A DNA stretch of 64,000 nucleotides from Mycolicibacterium arabiense (GTDB taxonomy: Bacteria > Actinomycetota > Actinomycetes > Mycobacteriales > Mycobacteriaceae), in contig NZ_AP022593.1 of assembly GCF_010731815.2 (NCBI RefSeq), forward strand, positions 1,798,001-1,862,000, read 5' to 3'. Below the pieces are notes generated by a model that was not told the origin of the DNA, made no database searches, and worked only from the letters and a program-made list of their open reading frames with translations. Positions 38,703 to 49,174 of this stretch are shown here, in pieces. The stretch's first letter is position 1; every line of letters starts with the position of its first letter. The position numbers and the translations under genes were made by a program.

Positions 38703-39452
38703 GTGGCATGGAGCACCCGTGAGATCGCCGAACTGGCGGGTACGAGCCTGCGAGCGGTCCGGCACTATCATCAGATCGGCCTGCTCGCCGAACCCGACCG
38801 TCGCAACAACGGCTACAAGCAGTACGGCGCCGCTCATCTGGTGCGACTGGTGCGCATCAAGCGACTGACCGACCTGGGTTTCTCCCTACCCCAGATCGCC
38901 GCCATGGGCGACGCCGACGAACACCCCGAAGAAGCATTGCGCGCCCTGGACGACGAACTTGCGGCGAAGATCGAGCGCATTCAGAGCGCACGCGCCGAAC
39001 TGGGTGCGCTGCTGCACGATTCGGCGCCGACCGACCTGCCGCCGAACTTCGTCCGACCCGATACCGTGGCCAAGCTCTCGGATTCGGATCGGTCGCTCGT
39101 CGTCGTCATGACGAGGGTGCTGGGACCGCGCGGCCTCGCGGACTACGGCAAGCTGCTGGAGAACGTTCCCGACGAGCCTGCGGGCGTGCTCGCCTTCGAC
39201 GACCTGCCGGCCGACGCCGACGAGTCGACTCGTCGGGAACTCGTCGGCCATCTGGTGCCATACCTACGCGCGGTCCTCGCAGCGCACCCCGGCGTACGGG
39301 AGTCGCGGGCAGACGCCCCGAAGGGACCGGGCCACTTCGATCGGACCGTCGCCGCGGCGATGTCGGAGTTGTACAACGACGCGCAATTGGACGTGATGCG
39401 CCGGGCCCGCGAGATCCTGCGTGCCGAGGAGGCCGAACCTGGAACGGGTTGA
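38703..39452 (+). CDS. MerR-family transcriptional regulator
   Basis: Regulator of about 249 residues. The N-terminal MerR DNA-binding motif is TREIAELAGTSLRAVRHYHQIGLLAEPDRRNNGYKQYG, followed by VRLVRIKRLTDLGFSLPQIAAMG and a long dimerisation helix ([26 protein letters not shown]). The C-terminal 140 residues form an unidentified ligand domain without metal-binding cysteines. GTG at 38703 is the best start; another GTG at 38685 adds six residues. Might regulate the divergent DUF3159 gene. Confidence 0.85.
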   Translation: MAWSTREIAELAGTSLRAVRHYHQIGLLAEPDRRNNGYKQYGAAHLVRLVRIKRLTDLGFSLPQIAAMGDADEHPEEALRALDDELAAKIERIQSARAELGALLHDSAPTDLPPNFVRPDTVAKLSDSDRSLVVVMTRVLGPRGLADYGKLLENVPDEPAGVLAFDDLPADADESTRRELVGHLVPYLRAVLAAHPGVRESRADAPKGPGHFDRTVAAAMSELYNDAQLDVMRRAREILRAEEAEPGTG

Positions 39453-39460
39453 TTCGTTCT

Positions 39461-39476
39461 TCGAACGCGTGTTCTA
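39461..39476. promoter_or_regulatory. LexA/SOS-box-like site
   Basis: TCGAACGCGTGTTCTA matches the mycobacterial SOS box TCGAAC-N4-GTTCGA at 11 of 12 defined positions. It lies 9 bp after the MerR stop and 60 bp before the ATG at 39537, suggesting DNA-damage control of that gene. Confidence 0.5.
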
Positions 39477-39536
39477 ATGACTGCTCCAGCGCCAGCCCGC
39501 GCACAGCGGGCAATCTTTCGAGGAGATCGCCGCCCG

Positions 39537-39911
39537 ATGACCGTAGACACCCTGCCGATCGACGCACCGCCCGCTGTTTCCAACCCTGTCCCGGTGGAGC
39601 AGGCACCCGCGAAGGCTCCGGCCAAGAAGTCGACCGGCAGGAAGGCCAAGACCCTCGAACTCACGCTGACCGTCACCGGTACCGCTGACGGCGAATGGCG
39701 GGCAGAACTCAAGCAGGGCAACACGTTTCTGGCTCGGGACCTCGCCGTCGCAGCGGCGGCAGTCTCGCGCGCGGCCAAGGAACTCCACGAGGATCTCGCC
39801 ACCCCGATCGACGAGGTGATCGAAGAGGCACGCGTTCAGCAGGCCGCCAAGGTCGCTGCCCTCGAGGCCGAACTGGAGGCCGCCCGCAAGGCCCTCGCCG
39901 ACCTCGACTGA
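39537..39911 (+). CDS. Ala/Lys-rich hypothetical protein with coiled coil (DUF6319-like)
   Basis: Protein of 124 residues. A Pro/Ala/Lys-rich N-terminal tail (to about residue 40) leads to a small beta domain, TLELTLTVTGTADGEWRAELKQGNTFLARDLAVAAAAVSRAAKELHEDL. A predicted C-terminal coiled coil (RVQQAAKVAALEAELEAARKALADLD) follows. It may belong to DUF6319; no function known. ATG 39537 is preferred because GAGGAGA precedes it; an ATG at 39477 overlaps the end of the SOS-like box region and lacks a ribosome site. The basic tail could contact DNA. Confidence 0.65.
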   Translation: MTVDTLPIDAPPAVSNPVPVEQAPAKAPAKKSTGRKAKTLELTLTVTGTADGEWRAELKQGNTFLARDLAVAAAAVSRAAKELHEDLATPIDEVIEEARVQQAAKVAALEAELEAARKALADLD

Positions 39912-39944
39912 GGAAGACGCGAGTTCACAACGCGCCCAGGACCT

Positions 39945-41954
39945 TCAGGACACTGCCGCCCGGAACGACGGGTTATCGGCGAGCATCCGATCGACGAGGA
40001 ATCTGCTGCCGGACTCGTTGAGGTGATTGCCGTCGCGGTACAGCAGCTCATCGCCTACGTTCATGCTGCATAGGTGCTCGTCGCAGAAGTACCGCGCCGT
40101 GTCGAGCAGGTGGGCACCCGGTACCGCTCGGACGGTGTCGCGAAGCGGGCCGATGTATGTGGCGTACTGCTCGTCGAATACCGGTCGCGCCTCGGAACAC
40201 CGCGAGAACGGCAGCACCGGAGCCAGGCGATACTTGCAGTCGATTGCGTCGAATTCGAACTTCGGGATGTCGTCGGTGACGAAGACGGCCTTACCCGCCA
40301 CCGTCAAGGCCGTGAGGATGTCGCGGAGGTCGTCTGCCTGTGCGCCGCGCTTCGCCCAGCCCAGATTCACGACAACGGTCTCGATCGACGGCTGAGCCGC
40401 GATGTAGTCGACCATCAGCTTCATCTCGTCGCTCGCGAGCCGTCCGCCGGGGAGCGGTCCTGGGACGGAGTAGAGGACGTTCTCGTCGGGCATGGCGTTC
40501 GCCAACCCTGCGAAGAGATGCTCGGCGTGGCTGTCTCCGAAGACGACGACGTCGATGCGTGACCCAGGCTTGGACTGCCTACACCGGGGCTGGCCATTCC
40601 AGTCAAGGGCACTGTCGCGAACGACCGGGTCGACGCAGGGATGGTGTGCGCCGCGCAGGTTCGCGAAGAAGTGATCCCAATCGCTCACCTCACCCTGGTG
40701 CGCGATGGGAACCGATCCCGATTCGTACCGCGGCAACCAGAAATGGTTGGCGGCCACGTCGAGGGTGCCCGCCAAGACGACGGGCGGCAAGACGACGGCG
40801 GCGACGGCGACGCCGATCTTGCGACCACCCTGCAGTGGACGTGTCCGGAACGGTTGCTCGATCCATCTGTACGACGCCACGGCAGGCACCACCGACAGCA
40901 CTGCGGCAAGAGGTGCGGCGAGTGGAGCGTCCGGCCACAGGTGATTGGCGAACACGATCAATGGCCAGTGCCAGAGGTAGATCGAGTAGGACCAGTTGCC
41001 CAGACCGACCATGACGGGGGTGGAGAGAACCCGCTTGACCCACGTGTCGTGACCGGTGCCGGTCGCGATCAACAGAAGCGTTCCCGTCACCGGGAGCAGC
41101 GTCCAGGCACTGGGGTAGGCGGTGTCGGCGGTGATCAACCAGGGCGCGCAGAGCAGCAGGCCGAGTCCGAGCGGTGCGAGGAATCGCGCCCACCGCGCCG
41201 AGAGCAGTGCCCGGCTCGTGGCGACCATCGCCAAGAGTCCGCCTGCCGCGAACTCCCACGCTCGGCTCACCGGGCCGTAGTAGCCGAGCAGGTAGTCCCC
41301 GTACGGGGCGAATGGACCGAGGCCGGACGCGCCCGCCATCGCCAACCAGAACGAGGTCAGGACGGTGGCGCACACGAGAATCGTCGTCCACGGGACCCGA
41401 CGCGAGTGCCGCTCGAGTACCCAACCGAGCACCAGGATCGCGGGCAACGCCATGTAGAACTGCTCTTCGACCGACAACGACCACGTATGCAGTAGGGCGT
41501 TCATCTCAGCCGGAGGTGCGAAGTAGTCGCCGGTGTTCGTGACGATCACGAAGTTCGCGGCCAGAAGCATCGCACCGAGGCCGGTCTCGGCTGCTCGTTG
41601 TTGCAGCCCGAATGGCGACAGCAAGAACAGCGCCAGGATCATCGTCACGCCGACCATGACCGCCAGAGCCGGGGTCAGGCGTTCGAAGCGCCTCAGATAG
41701 AAGCCGCCGATGCCGAACCGTCCGGTGCGGGCTCGTTCGCGCTGGATCATGTTCGTGATCACGAAACCGGAGACGACGAAGAAGACATCGAGGCCTACGA
41801 AGCCGCCGGGCGGCGGTAGTCCAGCGTGGAACAGCACTCCGATCAGGATTGCGAATCCGCGCAGTCCTTGAATGTCGAGTCGGCGGATCTCGCTGACGGA
41901 CCCGTCGCTGACCGGCCCCTCCCTCGCGGTCGCGAGCACGTTCACCTCGGCCAT
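39945..41954 (-). CDS. Acyltransferase-3/SGNH two-domain surface O-acyltransferase
   Basis: Membrane enzyme of 669 residues in the OafA/YrhL family that moves acyl groups to exported glycans. The N-terminal 10-11-helix acyltransferase-3 domain shows LDIQGLRGFAILIGVLFHAGL, GGFVGLDVFFVVSGFVIT with the basic RRFERLTP, and HTWSLSVEEQFYM. From about residue 440 a periplasmic SGNH domain carries VVVFGDSHAEHLFAGLANAMP (catalytic Ser) and YRDGNHLNESGSRFL (Asp-His). Divergent from a GT2 and a pyruvyltransferase gene, pointing to decoration of a cell-surface polysaccharide or glycolipid. Confidence 0.92.
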   Translation of the reverse strand: MAEVNVLATAREGPVSDGSVSEIRRLDIQGLRGFAILIGVLFHAGLPPPGGFVGLDVFFVVSGFVITNMIQRERARTGRFGIGGFYLRRFERLTPALAVMVGVTMILALFLLSPFGLQQRAAETGLGAMLLAANFVIVTNTGDYFAPPAEMNALLHTWSLSVEEQFYMALPAILVLGWVLERHSRRVPWTTILVCATVLTSFWLAMAGASGLGPFAPYGDYLLGYYGPVSRAWEFAAGGLLAMVATSRALLSARWARFLAPLGLGLLLCAPWLITADTAYPSAWTLLPVTGTLLLIATGTGHDTWVKRVLSTPVMVGLGNWSYSIYLWHWPLIVFANHLWPDAPLAAPLAAVLSVVPAVASYRWIEQPFRTRPLQGGRKIGVAVAAVVLPPVVLAGTLDVAANHFWLPRYESGSVPIAHQGEVSDWDHFFANLRGAHHPCVDPVVRDSALDWNGQPRCRQSKPGSRIDVVVFGDSHAEHLFAGLANAMPDENVLYSVPGPLPGGRLASDEMKLMVDYIAAQPSIETVVVNLGWAKRGAQADDLRDILTALTVAGKAVFVTDDIPKFEFDAIDCKYRLAPVLPFSRCSEARPVFDEQYATYIGPLRDTVRAVPGAHLLDTARYFCDEHLCSMNVGDELLYRDGNHLNESGSRFLVDRMLADNPSFRAAVS

Positions 41955-42436
41955 GTGGCCCTCTCATCGTCTCGCGCGTCTTGCGACCGACTCGGATTCC
42001 TCGCAGCGTAGGAGATGACTCTGCGCTCCAAGGCGGATTCGGCGACGACGCCGCAGGGGTCAACACAGCAATCTTCAACGCGCGCAGGCCCATCCACGTC
42101 AATGCCGCGAGCGGACCGGCACCCGACACGGGTACGTTACCTGCGAGTGTCGAAATGCTCTCGTGTGGAATGTCTTTCACCTGTACGCGGATCGGTGGTC
42201 GCGTCGGTACCGTTCGATCCAGCGTGGCCACTTCACCCGCACATGGAGTCTCAGTTACCACCGGCACGACGAGGAGATGCACGCGGCGAGATTTGATCTT
42301 GTTGCGCCTCAACGACACCCAGGCGATTCGTACCGTTGGTCGCAATTGCGCGGTGTAGTCGAGCGAACGGAACGAACAGCCCGCACAACGGGCATTCCAC
42401 TTGCCGATGAGCCGCTGCACAGTATCCTCACAGCGC
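41955..42436. other. 482-bp divergent intergenic region
   Basis: Lies between the divergent acyltransferase and GT2 genes. Every open frame across it on either strand is compositionally unlike the neighbours and lacks a ribosome site, so I see no gene. It presumably contains both promoters, but I cannot pick a convincing -35/-10 pair or operator. Confidence 0.5.
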
Positions 42437-43405
42437 ATGGGGAGTGTCGGGAATACGACGGACATCAGCGTGGTGATCCCAGTTCGCAACGGGGGCAGCT
42501 TCGTCGGCAAACAACTCGAAGCGCTGCTGGCGCAACGAACACGCGCGACGTTCGAGGTCATCGTGGCCGACAACGGATCGACAGACCAGACCGTGCAGAT
42601 CGCGCAAGGTTTTGCGAAGCGCGATCCGCGTGTCCGAGTGGTGGACGCGTCCAGTCGAGTTGGGGTCAACCAGGCCCGCAATTCCGGCGCCCGAGCCGCG
42701 CGCGGCCGAGCCGTCCTCCTGACCGACGCCGACGACGTGGTGCGACCCGGATGGATCGACGCATATTGGCAAGCGTTCCGGAATGGCGCTCACACGGTCG
42801 GCGGCTCGCTGAACCGCGTGCTGGCAGACGGCACGGTGCTGGCGCGAGAATCGCAGTTGTACAAGTCGATGATGTGCGAGAGCGCCTACGCCAACGGCAC
42901 GAACTGCGGGTTCACCCGTGAGGCGTTCGATGCAGTCGGCGGCTTCGACGAAGGTCTGGCGGGCGGGGCCGATGAGATCGACTTCTTCGCCCGTACGTCG
43001 CGCGTCGGGTACCAGATGACATTGGTGCCGGACGCGGTGGTGGACAAACTTCAGCACACCGACCTGTCGGCAGCCTTCCAGCAGCACTTCAACTTCGGCC
43101 GCGGCGAGGTCAGGCTGGCCAAGAAGTTCAAGCCCCGCCTCGTCTGCGTGCCCGTAGCTGCGGTCGCGGGCGTGCAAGCGGCGCTCTGGTTCGTGCTGTG
43201 GGCGACGGTCGGACGAGTGCCGCGCTGGCGCCGAAAGACCGTGATGATGCTGGCGTTCTCCCTGGGGATGCTGGTCGAAGAAGCCGGTGCGCTCTCGACG
43301 TCCAAGGACGACCTGCACCGCACCGCGGAGCCGGCTCAGCAGCTGCGAGGTAGCGGCCGCAATCCCCGCCGCCATGCGACGCCTGCGGTTTCCTCGATCA
43401 GATGA
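42437..43405 (+). CDS. Family 2 glycosyltransferase
   Basis: GT-A fold glycosyltransferase of 322 residues using a nucleotide sugar. ISVVIPVRNGGSFVGKQLEALLAQ at the N-terminus, EVIVADNGSTDQTV, and the metal-binding VLLTDADDVVRPGWIDAYW near residue 95 are present. GGFDEGLAGGADEIDFFAR provides the acceptor-side ED-like motif. A single hydrophobic segment (LVCVPVAAVAGVQAALWFVLWA) near residue 245 suggests membrane association. The ATG at 42437 starts just before the first strand. Followed after 9 bp by the pyruvyltransferase gene, so the two form an operon. Confidence 0.88.
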   Translation: MGSVGNTTDISVVIPVRNGGSFVGKQLEALLAQRTRATFEVIVADNGSTDQTVQIAQGFAKRDPRVRVVDASSRVGVNQARNSGARAARGRAVLLTDADDVVRPGWIDAYWQAFRNGAHTVGGSLNRVLADGTVLARESQLYKSMMCESAYANGTNCGFTREAFDAVGGFDEGLAGGADEIDFFARTSRVGYQMTLVPDAVVDKLQHTDLSAAFQQHFNFGRGEVRLAKKFKPRLVCVPVAAVAGVQAALWFVLWATVGRVPRWRRKTVMMLAFSLGMLVEEAGALSTSKDDLHRTAEPAQQLRGSGRNPRRHATPAVSSIR

Positions 43406-43414
43406 GGCTGGTCG

Positions 43415-44377
43415 TTGACTGACGTCGTCGAACGGACTCGCAGGCTCCTCCTGGACGAACTCCGGCCAATCTTCGCCGGGGCACGCGAATGGGACCTGAC
43501 CGACTTTCCCCACCACTTCAATTGCGGCGACTCGGCGATTTGGTTGGGATGCCTCGCGATCGCCGATGAGTTGGGCATCACGGTGCGCTCGACGACGTCG
43601 TCACGGACGTACCGGCGCGACAAGCTGACGTCCAACGGGCCGATCGTGCTCAACGGTGGGGGCAATCTCGGCGGCCTCTACCCCGTCCACGATGACCTCC
43701 GTGTGCGCATTCTGACCGACTTTCCCGACCGGCAGGTCGTGCAGATGCCTCAGTCGATCGAGGTGACGGACACGCGGATCCTGGACCGGTTGAAGCGGGC
43801 CATCGTATCGCACCCCGACTTCACCCTCCTGGTGCGCGACCATCGGTCGTTGGCTATCGCCCAGCGCGAATTCGAGTGCCGAACCGTACTCGTTCCCGAC
43901 GCAGCGTTCGCATTGGGACGGCTCGACCGGCGGCCACCGATCGAGGACGTCGTCCTACAGGCACGTCGAGATGGTGAAGCCGCAGCCGAACGAGATCCCG
44001 GACGCCCGACCGTCGACTGGAACACGGCGCGCATCCTCAGCCTCCGCAACCTCGGCCGGAGCGCCGTCACCGTGGCCGACGCACTCCCGTCGCCCGCGCT
44101 GTCCGCCGCGGTGGCGAACGGCTTCGCACGACAGAATCTGCAGTGGGGCATCCAAACCCTGTCAAGGGGGCGCGTCCTGGTCACGGACCGCCTGCACGGA
44201 CACGTGATCGCGACGCTCTGCGGAATCGAGCACATCGTCGTCAACGATCGTCACGGCAAGGTCCGTGCGCTGTGGGAAGCCTGGACCAGCGATGCGCCGA
44301 TGGCGACCTATGTGCCGACGTGGCGCGACGCCGAAGCCGCGCTGGACGATCTGGTGAACGGCCGACACGTGTCGTAG
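43415..44377 (+). CDS. Polysaccharide pyruvyl transferase-family protein
   Basis: ExoV/CsaB-like enzyme of 320 residues, which transfers a pyruvyl ketal to a glycan sugar. Family features: FNCGDSAIWLGCLAIADELG, PIVLNGGGNLGGLYP, VVQMPQSIEV, and LSRGRVLVTDRLHGHVIATLCGI with the conserved DRLHGH. The start is a TTG at 43415 in GATGAGGCTGGTCG context; other in-frame starts would cut the conserved N-terminus. With the GT2 and the acyltransferase it makes a small surface-glycan modification locus. Confidence 0.85.
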   Translation: MTDVVERTRRLLLDELRPIFAGAREWDLTDFPHHFNCGDSAIWLGCLAIADELGITVRSTTSSRTYRRDKLTSNGPIVLNGGGNLGGLYPVHDDLRVRILTDFPDRQVVQMPQSIEVTDTRILDRLKRAIVSHPDFTLLVRDHRSLAIAQREFECRTVLVPDAAFALGRLDRRPPIEDVVLQARRDGEAAAERDPGRPTVDWNTARILSLRNLGRSAVTVADALPSPALSAAVANGFARQNLQWGIQTLSRGRVLVTDRLHGHVIATLCGIEHIVVNDRHGKVRALWEAWTSDAPMATYVPTWRDAEAALDDLVNGRHVS

Positions 44378-44552
44378 TCGGCGGTCGTGAAGTGGAGCCA
44401 GGGCAATTCGGATCCCACATTTCATGCCGTAGTAGCGCACCTGCTTGCGAGCTCCGACGCCCCGCTAGCGCCGGGTTGCCCGGGCTGAGCCCGACTCTTG
44501 CGCCCCGCCAACACCGGTACCCTCGAACAGAACGCCCCCGACGAAAGGCGCC

Positions 44553-45290
44553 TTGTTGGCGACGCACTTGGCTACCGATGTCGGCGGTGTCGCTGGCTGG
44601 ACGGTCGAAGTAATGGAGCGCTGGGGGGGCCTGGGCGCGGGCTTGGCGATCGCCGCCGAGAACTTGTTCCCCCCCGTGCCCAGTGAGGTCATATTGCCGA
44701 TGGCCGGTTTCGCCGCGCGTCTCGGCGACCTGTCGCTGGCCGAGGCGATCGTCGGCGCCACGATCGGCTCGGTGGTCGGGGCTTGGGTGCTCTACGGGCT
44801 CGGCGCCTGGCTCGGGCACGAACGAATTCGCAAGCTCGCACTGCGTATGCCGCTGCTGGCCGCCGATGACGTGGACAAGACGACCGCGTGGTTCGCGCGC
44901 CACGGCACCAAGGCGGTGTTCTTTGGACGGATGGTGCCGCTGTTTCGCAGCTTTGTCTCGATCCCAGCAGGAACTGAACGGATGAGCCCCGCGGCCTTCA
45001 CGGTCCTGACCTTGCTGGGGAGCTTGGTGTGGAACAGCGCGCTCATATCGGCTGGCTACGCGCTGGGCGCCAATTGGCATGTCATCGATCCCTATATGGC
45101 GACCCTGCAGTACGTGATTGCGGCCGCTATCGCGGTCTGGGCGTTGCGATTCGTCGTGGTCCGGCGCCGCCGACTGCGCTCAGCGGAAGCGGACCTCGAA
45201 CGTCACGCGGCCGAAGATCCTGGTCGGGGCGGACAGCGAGCCCACGATTACGACCCCGGGCCGAAATCCACTACCGGCGATCACGCCTGA
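44553..45290 (+). CDS. DedA-family membrane protein
   Basis: VTT/DedA-domain integral-membrane protein, 245 residues, probably a lipid-carrier or proton-coupled flippase. Signatures: AAENLFPPVPSEVILPMAGFAA near residue 40, GATIGSVVGAWVLYGLGAWLG, and FFGRMVPLFRSFVSIPAGTERMSPAAF with the conserved Gly-Arg. A basic, disordered C-terminal tail of about 45 residues is unusual but common in mycobacteria. Start TTG 44553, with a second TTG next to it (44556); GAAAGG lies upstream. Confidence 0.88.
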   Translation: MLATHLATDVGGVAGWTVEVMERWGGLGAGLAIAAENLFPPVPSEVILPMAGFAARLGDLSLAEAIVGATIGSVVGAWVLYGLGAWLGHERIRKLALRMPLLAADDVDKTTAWFARHGTKAVFFGRMVPLFRSFVSIPAGTERMSPAAFTVLTLLGSLVWNSALISAGYALGANWHVIDPYMATLQYVIAAAIAVWALRFVVVRRRRLRSAEADLERHAAEDPGRGGQRAHDYDPGPKSTTGDHA

Positions 45291-45631
45291 GATCGCGGTT
45301 CAACGCAACTGCGACAGGAGTTCGGGTCTCACCGAGACCCTGCCGTACCGGCGATCGTGAACTTCCGCCACGCCAGTGTCCGCACGAGCAGCCGCAGCAC
45401 CACCCAAGGGCCTCAAACGCCTACGCCTGCCGGTGCTCGGCTGAGCAGGAAGCGGCGCATGCCGGGCCGCACTCTCGAGCAGCGGCAGACAGGAGATGGC
45501 CCGCGCATCCCCGCTTGATCACCACGGCGTGACGCGAGAACCGTCAATCGCGTCGATGGCGACTGCACGCAGGCAGATTGAGAAGAAGTTGACGAGCATC
45601 CGGGCCACCGCCCTGAGCTGCGGTCAAAGGG
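45291..45631. other. 341-bp intergenic region before tRNA-Ala
   Basis: Between dedA and the tRNA gene I see only a hairpin at 45324-45340. Short open frames here have no ribosome sites. No attachment-site duplication of the tRNA 3' end is visible. Confidence 0.5.
45324..45340 (+). terminator. Hairpin after dedA
   Basis: GGGTCTC-ACC-GAGACCC makes a perfect 7-bp stem with a 3-base loop, 34 bp after the dedA stop. There is no T-tract, as usual for mycobacterial terminators. Confidence 0.5.
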
Positions 45632-45704
45632 TGGAGCTAAGGGGATTCGAACCCCTGACCCCCACACTGCCAGTGTGGTGCGCTACCAACTGCGCCATAG
45701 CCCC
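45632..45704 (-). tRNA. tRNA-Ala (anticodon GGC)
   Basis: Reading the minus strand, GGGGCTA pairs with TAGCTCC as the 7-bp acceptor stem with one G-U. The D arm is GCGCAGTTGGTAGCGC. The anticodon stem is CCACA/TGTGG around the loop CTGGCAG, giving anticodon GGC (Ala). The T arm is the canonical AGGGGTTCGAATCCCCT. The 73-nt gene ends at the discriminator A and CCA is not encoded. Confidence 0.97.
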
Positions 45705-45760
45705 TCGAGTCCTGCCAGTCGAAGTTACACCACTGGTAACCCGCGGTTCAAAAGCACTGG

Positions 45761-47062
45761 TCAGGGCACCTCTCCACCGGCGTCCGGACCGAGTGGCCGG
45801 GCTGGTGTGTGCTCCGGACACGGCTGTGGGCGGGTTTCTGGGGCGAATATCCAGAAGATCGCGGCCGAGAGCAGGATGGCGCCGCTGATCGTGAACGCCG
45901 TCCCATAGGACAGGTGCTCGGCGATCTGACCCACCGCCAGAGAGCCCAGGATCGCCCCGAAGTCCGACATCATCTGGAACGTCGCGACGGCCGTTCCGCC
46001 GCGCGCCTTGCTGCCGACGATGTCGGCCACCGCCGCTTGCTGCGGCGAGATGAAGATGCCCGTTGCCGCGCCCGTGATGAACGCCGCGACCAGGAACACC
46101 GGCAGCGACGTCGTGAACCCGACCAGCACGGTCATCGCTGCGGCCACCGGCAGCCCGACGAGCAGAGGTATCCGTCTGCCCACCCGATCGGACAGGTACC
46201 CGCTGACGATCACCACCGACACGTTGCCTATCGCGAACGTCGCCAGCGCCAGGCCCGCCACACCCGTTCCCCGGTGCAGCACCTCCACCACGAACAGCGG
46301 CACCAGCGCGACCCGCAGCCCGAACGCCGACCACCCCGTCGCGAAGTTCGACGCCAGGGCGGCACGGTAGGCGCTGTTGCGCAGCGCCTCGCGCACGCTC
46401 AGCGCCCGCTCGGTCTGCTCGTCGGGCGTCGCGAGCGACGACTTGCGCAGCACCACCAGCACGACGCCCGCCGCGACCAGCAGCGCGCACCCGTAGATGA
46501 CGAACGGCATCGACAGTCCGAGCCCCGCGGTCAGGCTGCCCAGAACGGGGCCGCCCACCGACCCGACGAGGAACGCCGACGTGAACATGCCCGCCACCCG
46601 GCCACGCGCATTGGGCGGCGAGATCCTGATCATCAGGCCTAGCGACGACACGGTGAACATGGCCGAGCCCAGCCCGCCGAGGGACCGGAACACCAGCAGC
46701 TGCCAATAGGTCTGCGCGAACGCGCACGCGCCGGTGGACAGCGCGACGATGAGCAGGCCCGAGACGTAGACCCGCCGCTCCCCCCACCGCTGCACCAGCA
46801 TGCCTGCGGGCGGTGCGCCCACCAGGCGCATCAGCGCAAAGGCGGTGATGACGAACGTCGCCGCGCTGATGCTGACCCCGAAGTTGCGCGCGTACTGCGG
46901 CAGCACCGGCGCCACGACGCCGTACCCGAGTGCGACGACCGCGTTGCAGAAGATCAGGACCCAGACCTCGCTGGGCAGCTTGTCCTTGGGAGCCGACTCG
47001 CGCGTCGCCTTGCCCTTCCCCTCCGTGGCAGCCGGACAGTCGGCTTCGGCGTCGGAACTCAC
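45761..47062 (-). CDS. MFS transporter
   Basis: Major facilitator with 12 helices, 433 residues. First helices carry LIFCNAVVALGYGVVAPVLPQYARNFG, and the loop 2-3 motif is GMLVQRWGERRVYVSG. The second half repeats GYLSDRVGRRIPLLVGLP. A polar Lys-rich N-terminal tail and a Pro-rich C-terminus flank the membrane part. Start is GTG 47062, 13 bp after the end of pgm on the same strand, so it may be expressed with pgm. Substrate unknown; sugar or drug efflux are both possible. Confidence 0.88.
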   Translation of the reverse strand: MSSDAEADCPAATEGKGKATRESAPKDKLPSEVWVLIFCNAVVALGYGVVAPVLPQYARNFGVSISAATFVITAFALMRLVGAPPAGMLVQRWGERRVYVSGLLIVALSTGACAFAQTYWQLLVFRSLGGLGSAMFTVSSLGLMIRISPPNARGRVAGMFTSAFLVGSVGGPVLGSLTAGLGLSMPFVIYGCALLVAAGVVLVVLRKSSLATPDEQTERALSVREALRNSAYRAALASNFATGWSAFGLRVALVPLFVVEVLHRGTGVAGLALATFAIGNVSVVIVSGYLSDRVGRRIPLLVGLPVAAAMTVLVGFTTSLPVFLVAAFITGAATGIFISPQQAAVADIVGSKARGGTAVATFQMMSDFGAILGSLAVGQIAEHLSYGTAFTISGAILLSAAIFWIFAPETRPQPCPEHTPARPLGPDAGGEVP

Positions 47063-47075
47063 GCCATGACTGTAT

Positions 47076-48710
<1,635 letters not shown>

Positions 48711-48772
48711 GGTGACGATTCTGCTCTCCCCGACCGCCGTGCACCCGCCCGTCGACGAGAATTCAGCTCCCC

Positions 48773-49174
48773 GTGACTCCTATGCTTCCCACGATGTGGC
48801 GGACACTGGCGGTCGTCTCGCTCGGCGGCGTGCTGGGCGCCGTCTTGCGGGCCGTGATCGAGCAAACGTGGCCGCATCCCGTGACGTCGATCGGCTGGGC
48901 GACGTTCACCATCAACGTCACCGGCTGCTTCCTCATCGGCGTCCTGGTGGCCGGCGTCGAGCGCTTCGCGCCGCACCCCCTGCTGCGGCCCTTCCTGGGC
49001 ACCGGGTTCCTCGGCGGATACACCACGTTCTCGACGCACATCGTCGAAGTGCATCAGCTGATCGCCAACGGTCGTATCGGGCTCGGAATGACCTACCTCG
49101 GGCTGCAGCTCGTCTCCGGCATCCTCGCCGCGGCCCTGGGGCTGTGGGTGTTCGAGCAGCGGATCGCACGATGA
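48773..49174 (+). CDS. crcB: Fluoride channel subunit CrcB (first copy)
   Basis: Four-helix Fluc/CrcB protein, up to 133 residues, exporting fluoride as a dual-topology dimer or as a heterodimer with the next gene. [36 protein letters not shown] and [18 protein letters not shown] carry the conserved Gly-Arg, Asn and Thr/Ser positions. In-frame starts are at 48773 (GTG), 48782 (ATG) and 48794 (ATG); none has a strong ribosome site. Overlaps the second copy by ATGA. Confidence 0.92.
   Translation: MTPMLPTMWRTLAVVSLGGVLGAVLRAVIEQTWPHPVTSIGWATFTINVTGCFLIGVLVAGVERFAPHPLLRPFLGTGFLGGYTTFSTHIVEVHQLIANGRIGLGMTYLGLQLVSGILAAALGLWVFEQRIAR

Noticed and set aside
41506..42681. 391-codon minus-strand frame spanning the 482-bp spacer
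   Set aside because: It is antisense to both the acyltransferase gene region and the GT2 start, has no domain-like pattern and no ribosome site; long non-coding frames are common at this GC content.
45632..45704. tRNA-Ala considered as an integration site
   Set aside because: No integrase gene, no duplicated tRNA 3' end and no compositional break on either side.
45496..45888. Plus-strand open frame of about 130 codons across tRNA-Ala
   Set aside because: It is translated through the complement of the tRNA (giving the familiar RGFEPLTPTLP string), has no ribosome site and overlaps the MFS gene end.
48711..48772. Fluoride riboswitch before crcB
   Set aside because: The 62-bp spacer shows no recognisable riboswitch pseudoknot pattern and is shared with the divergent pgm start.
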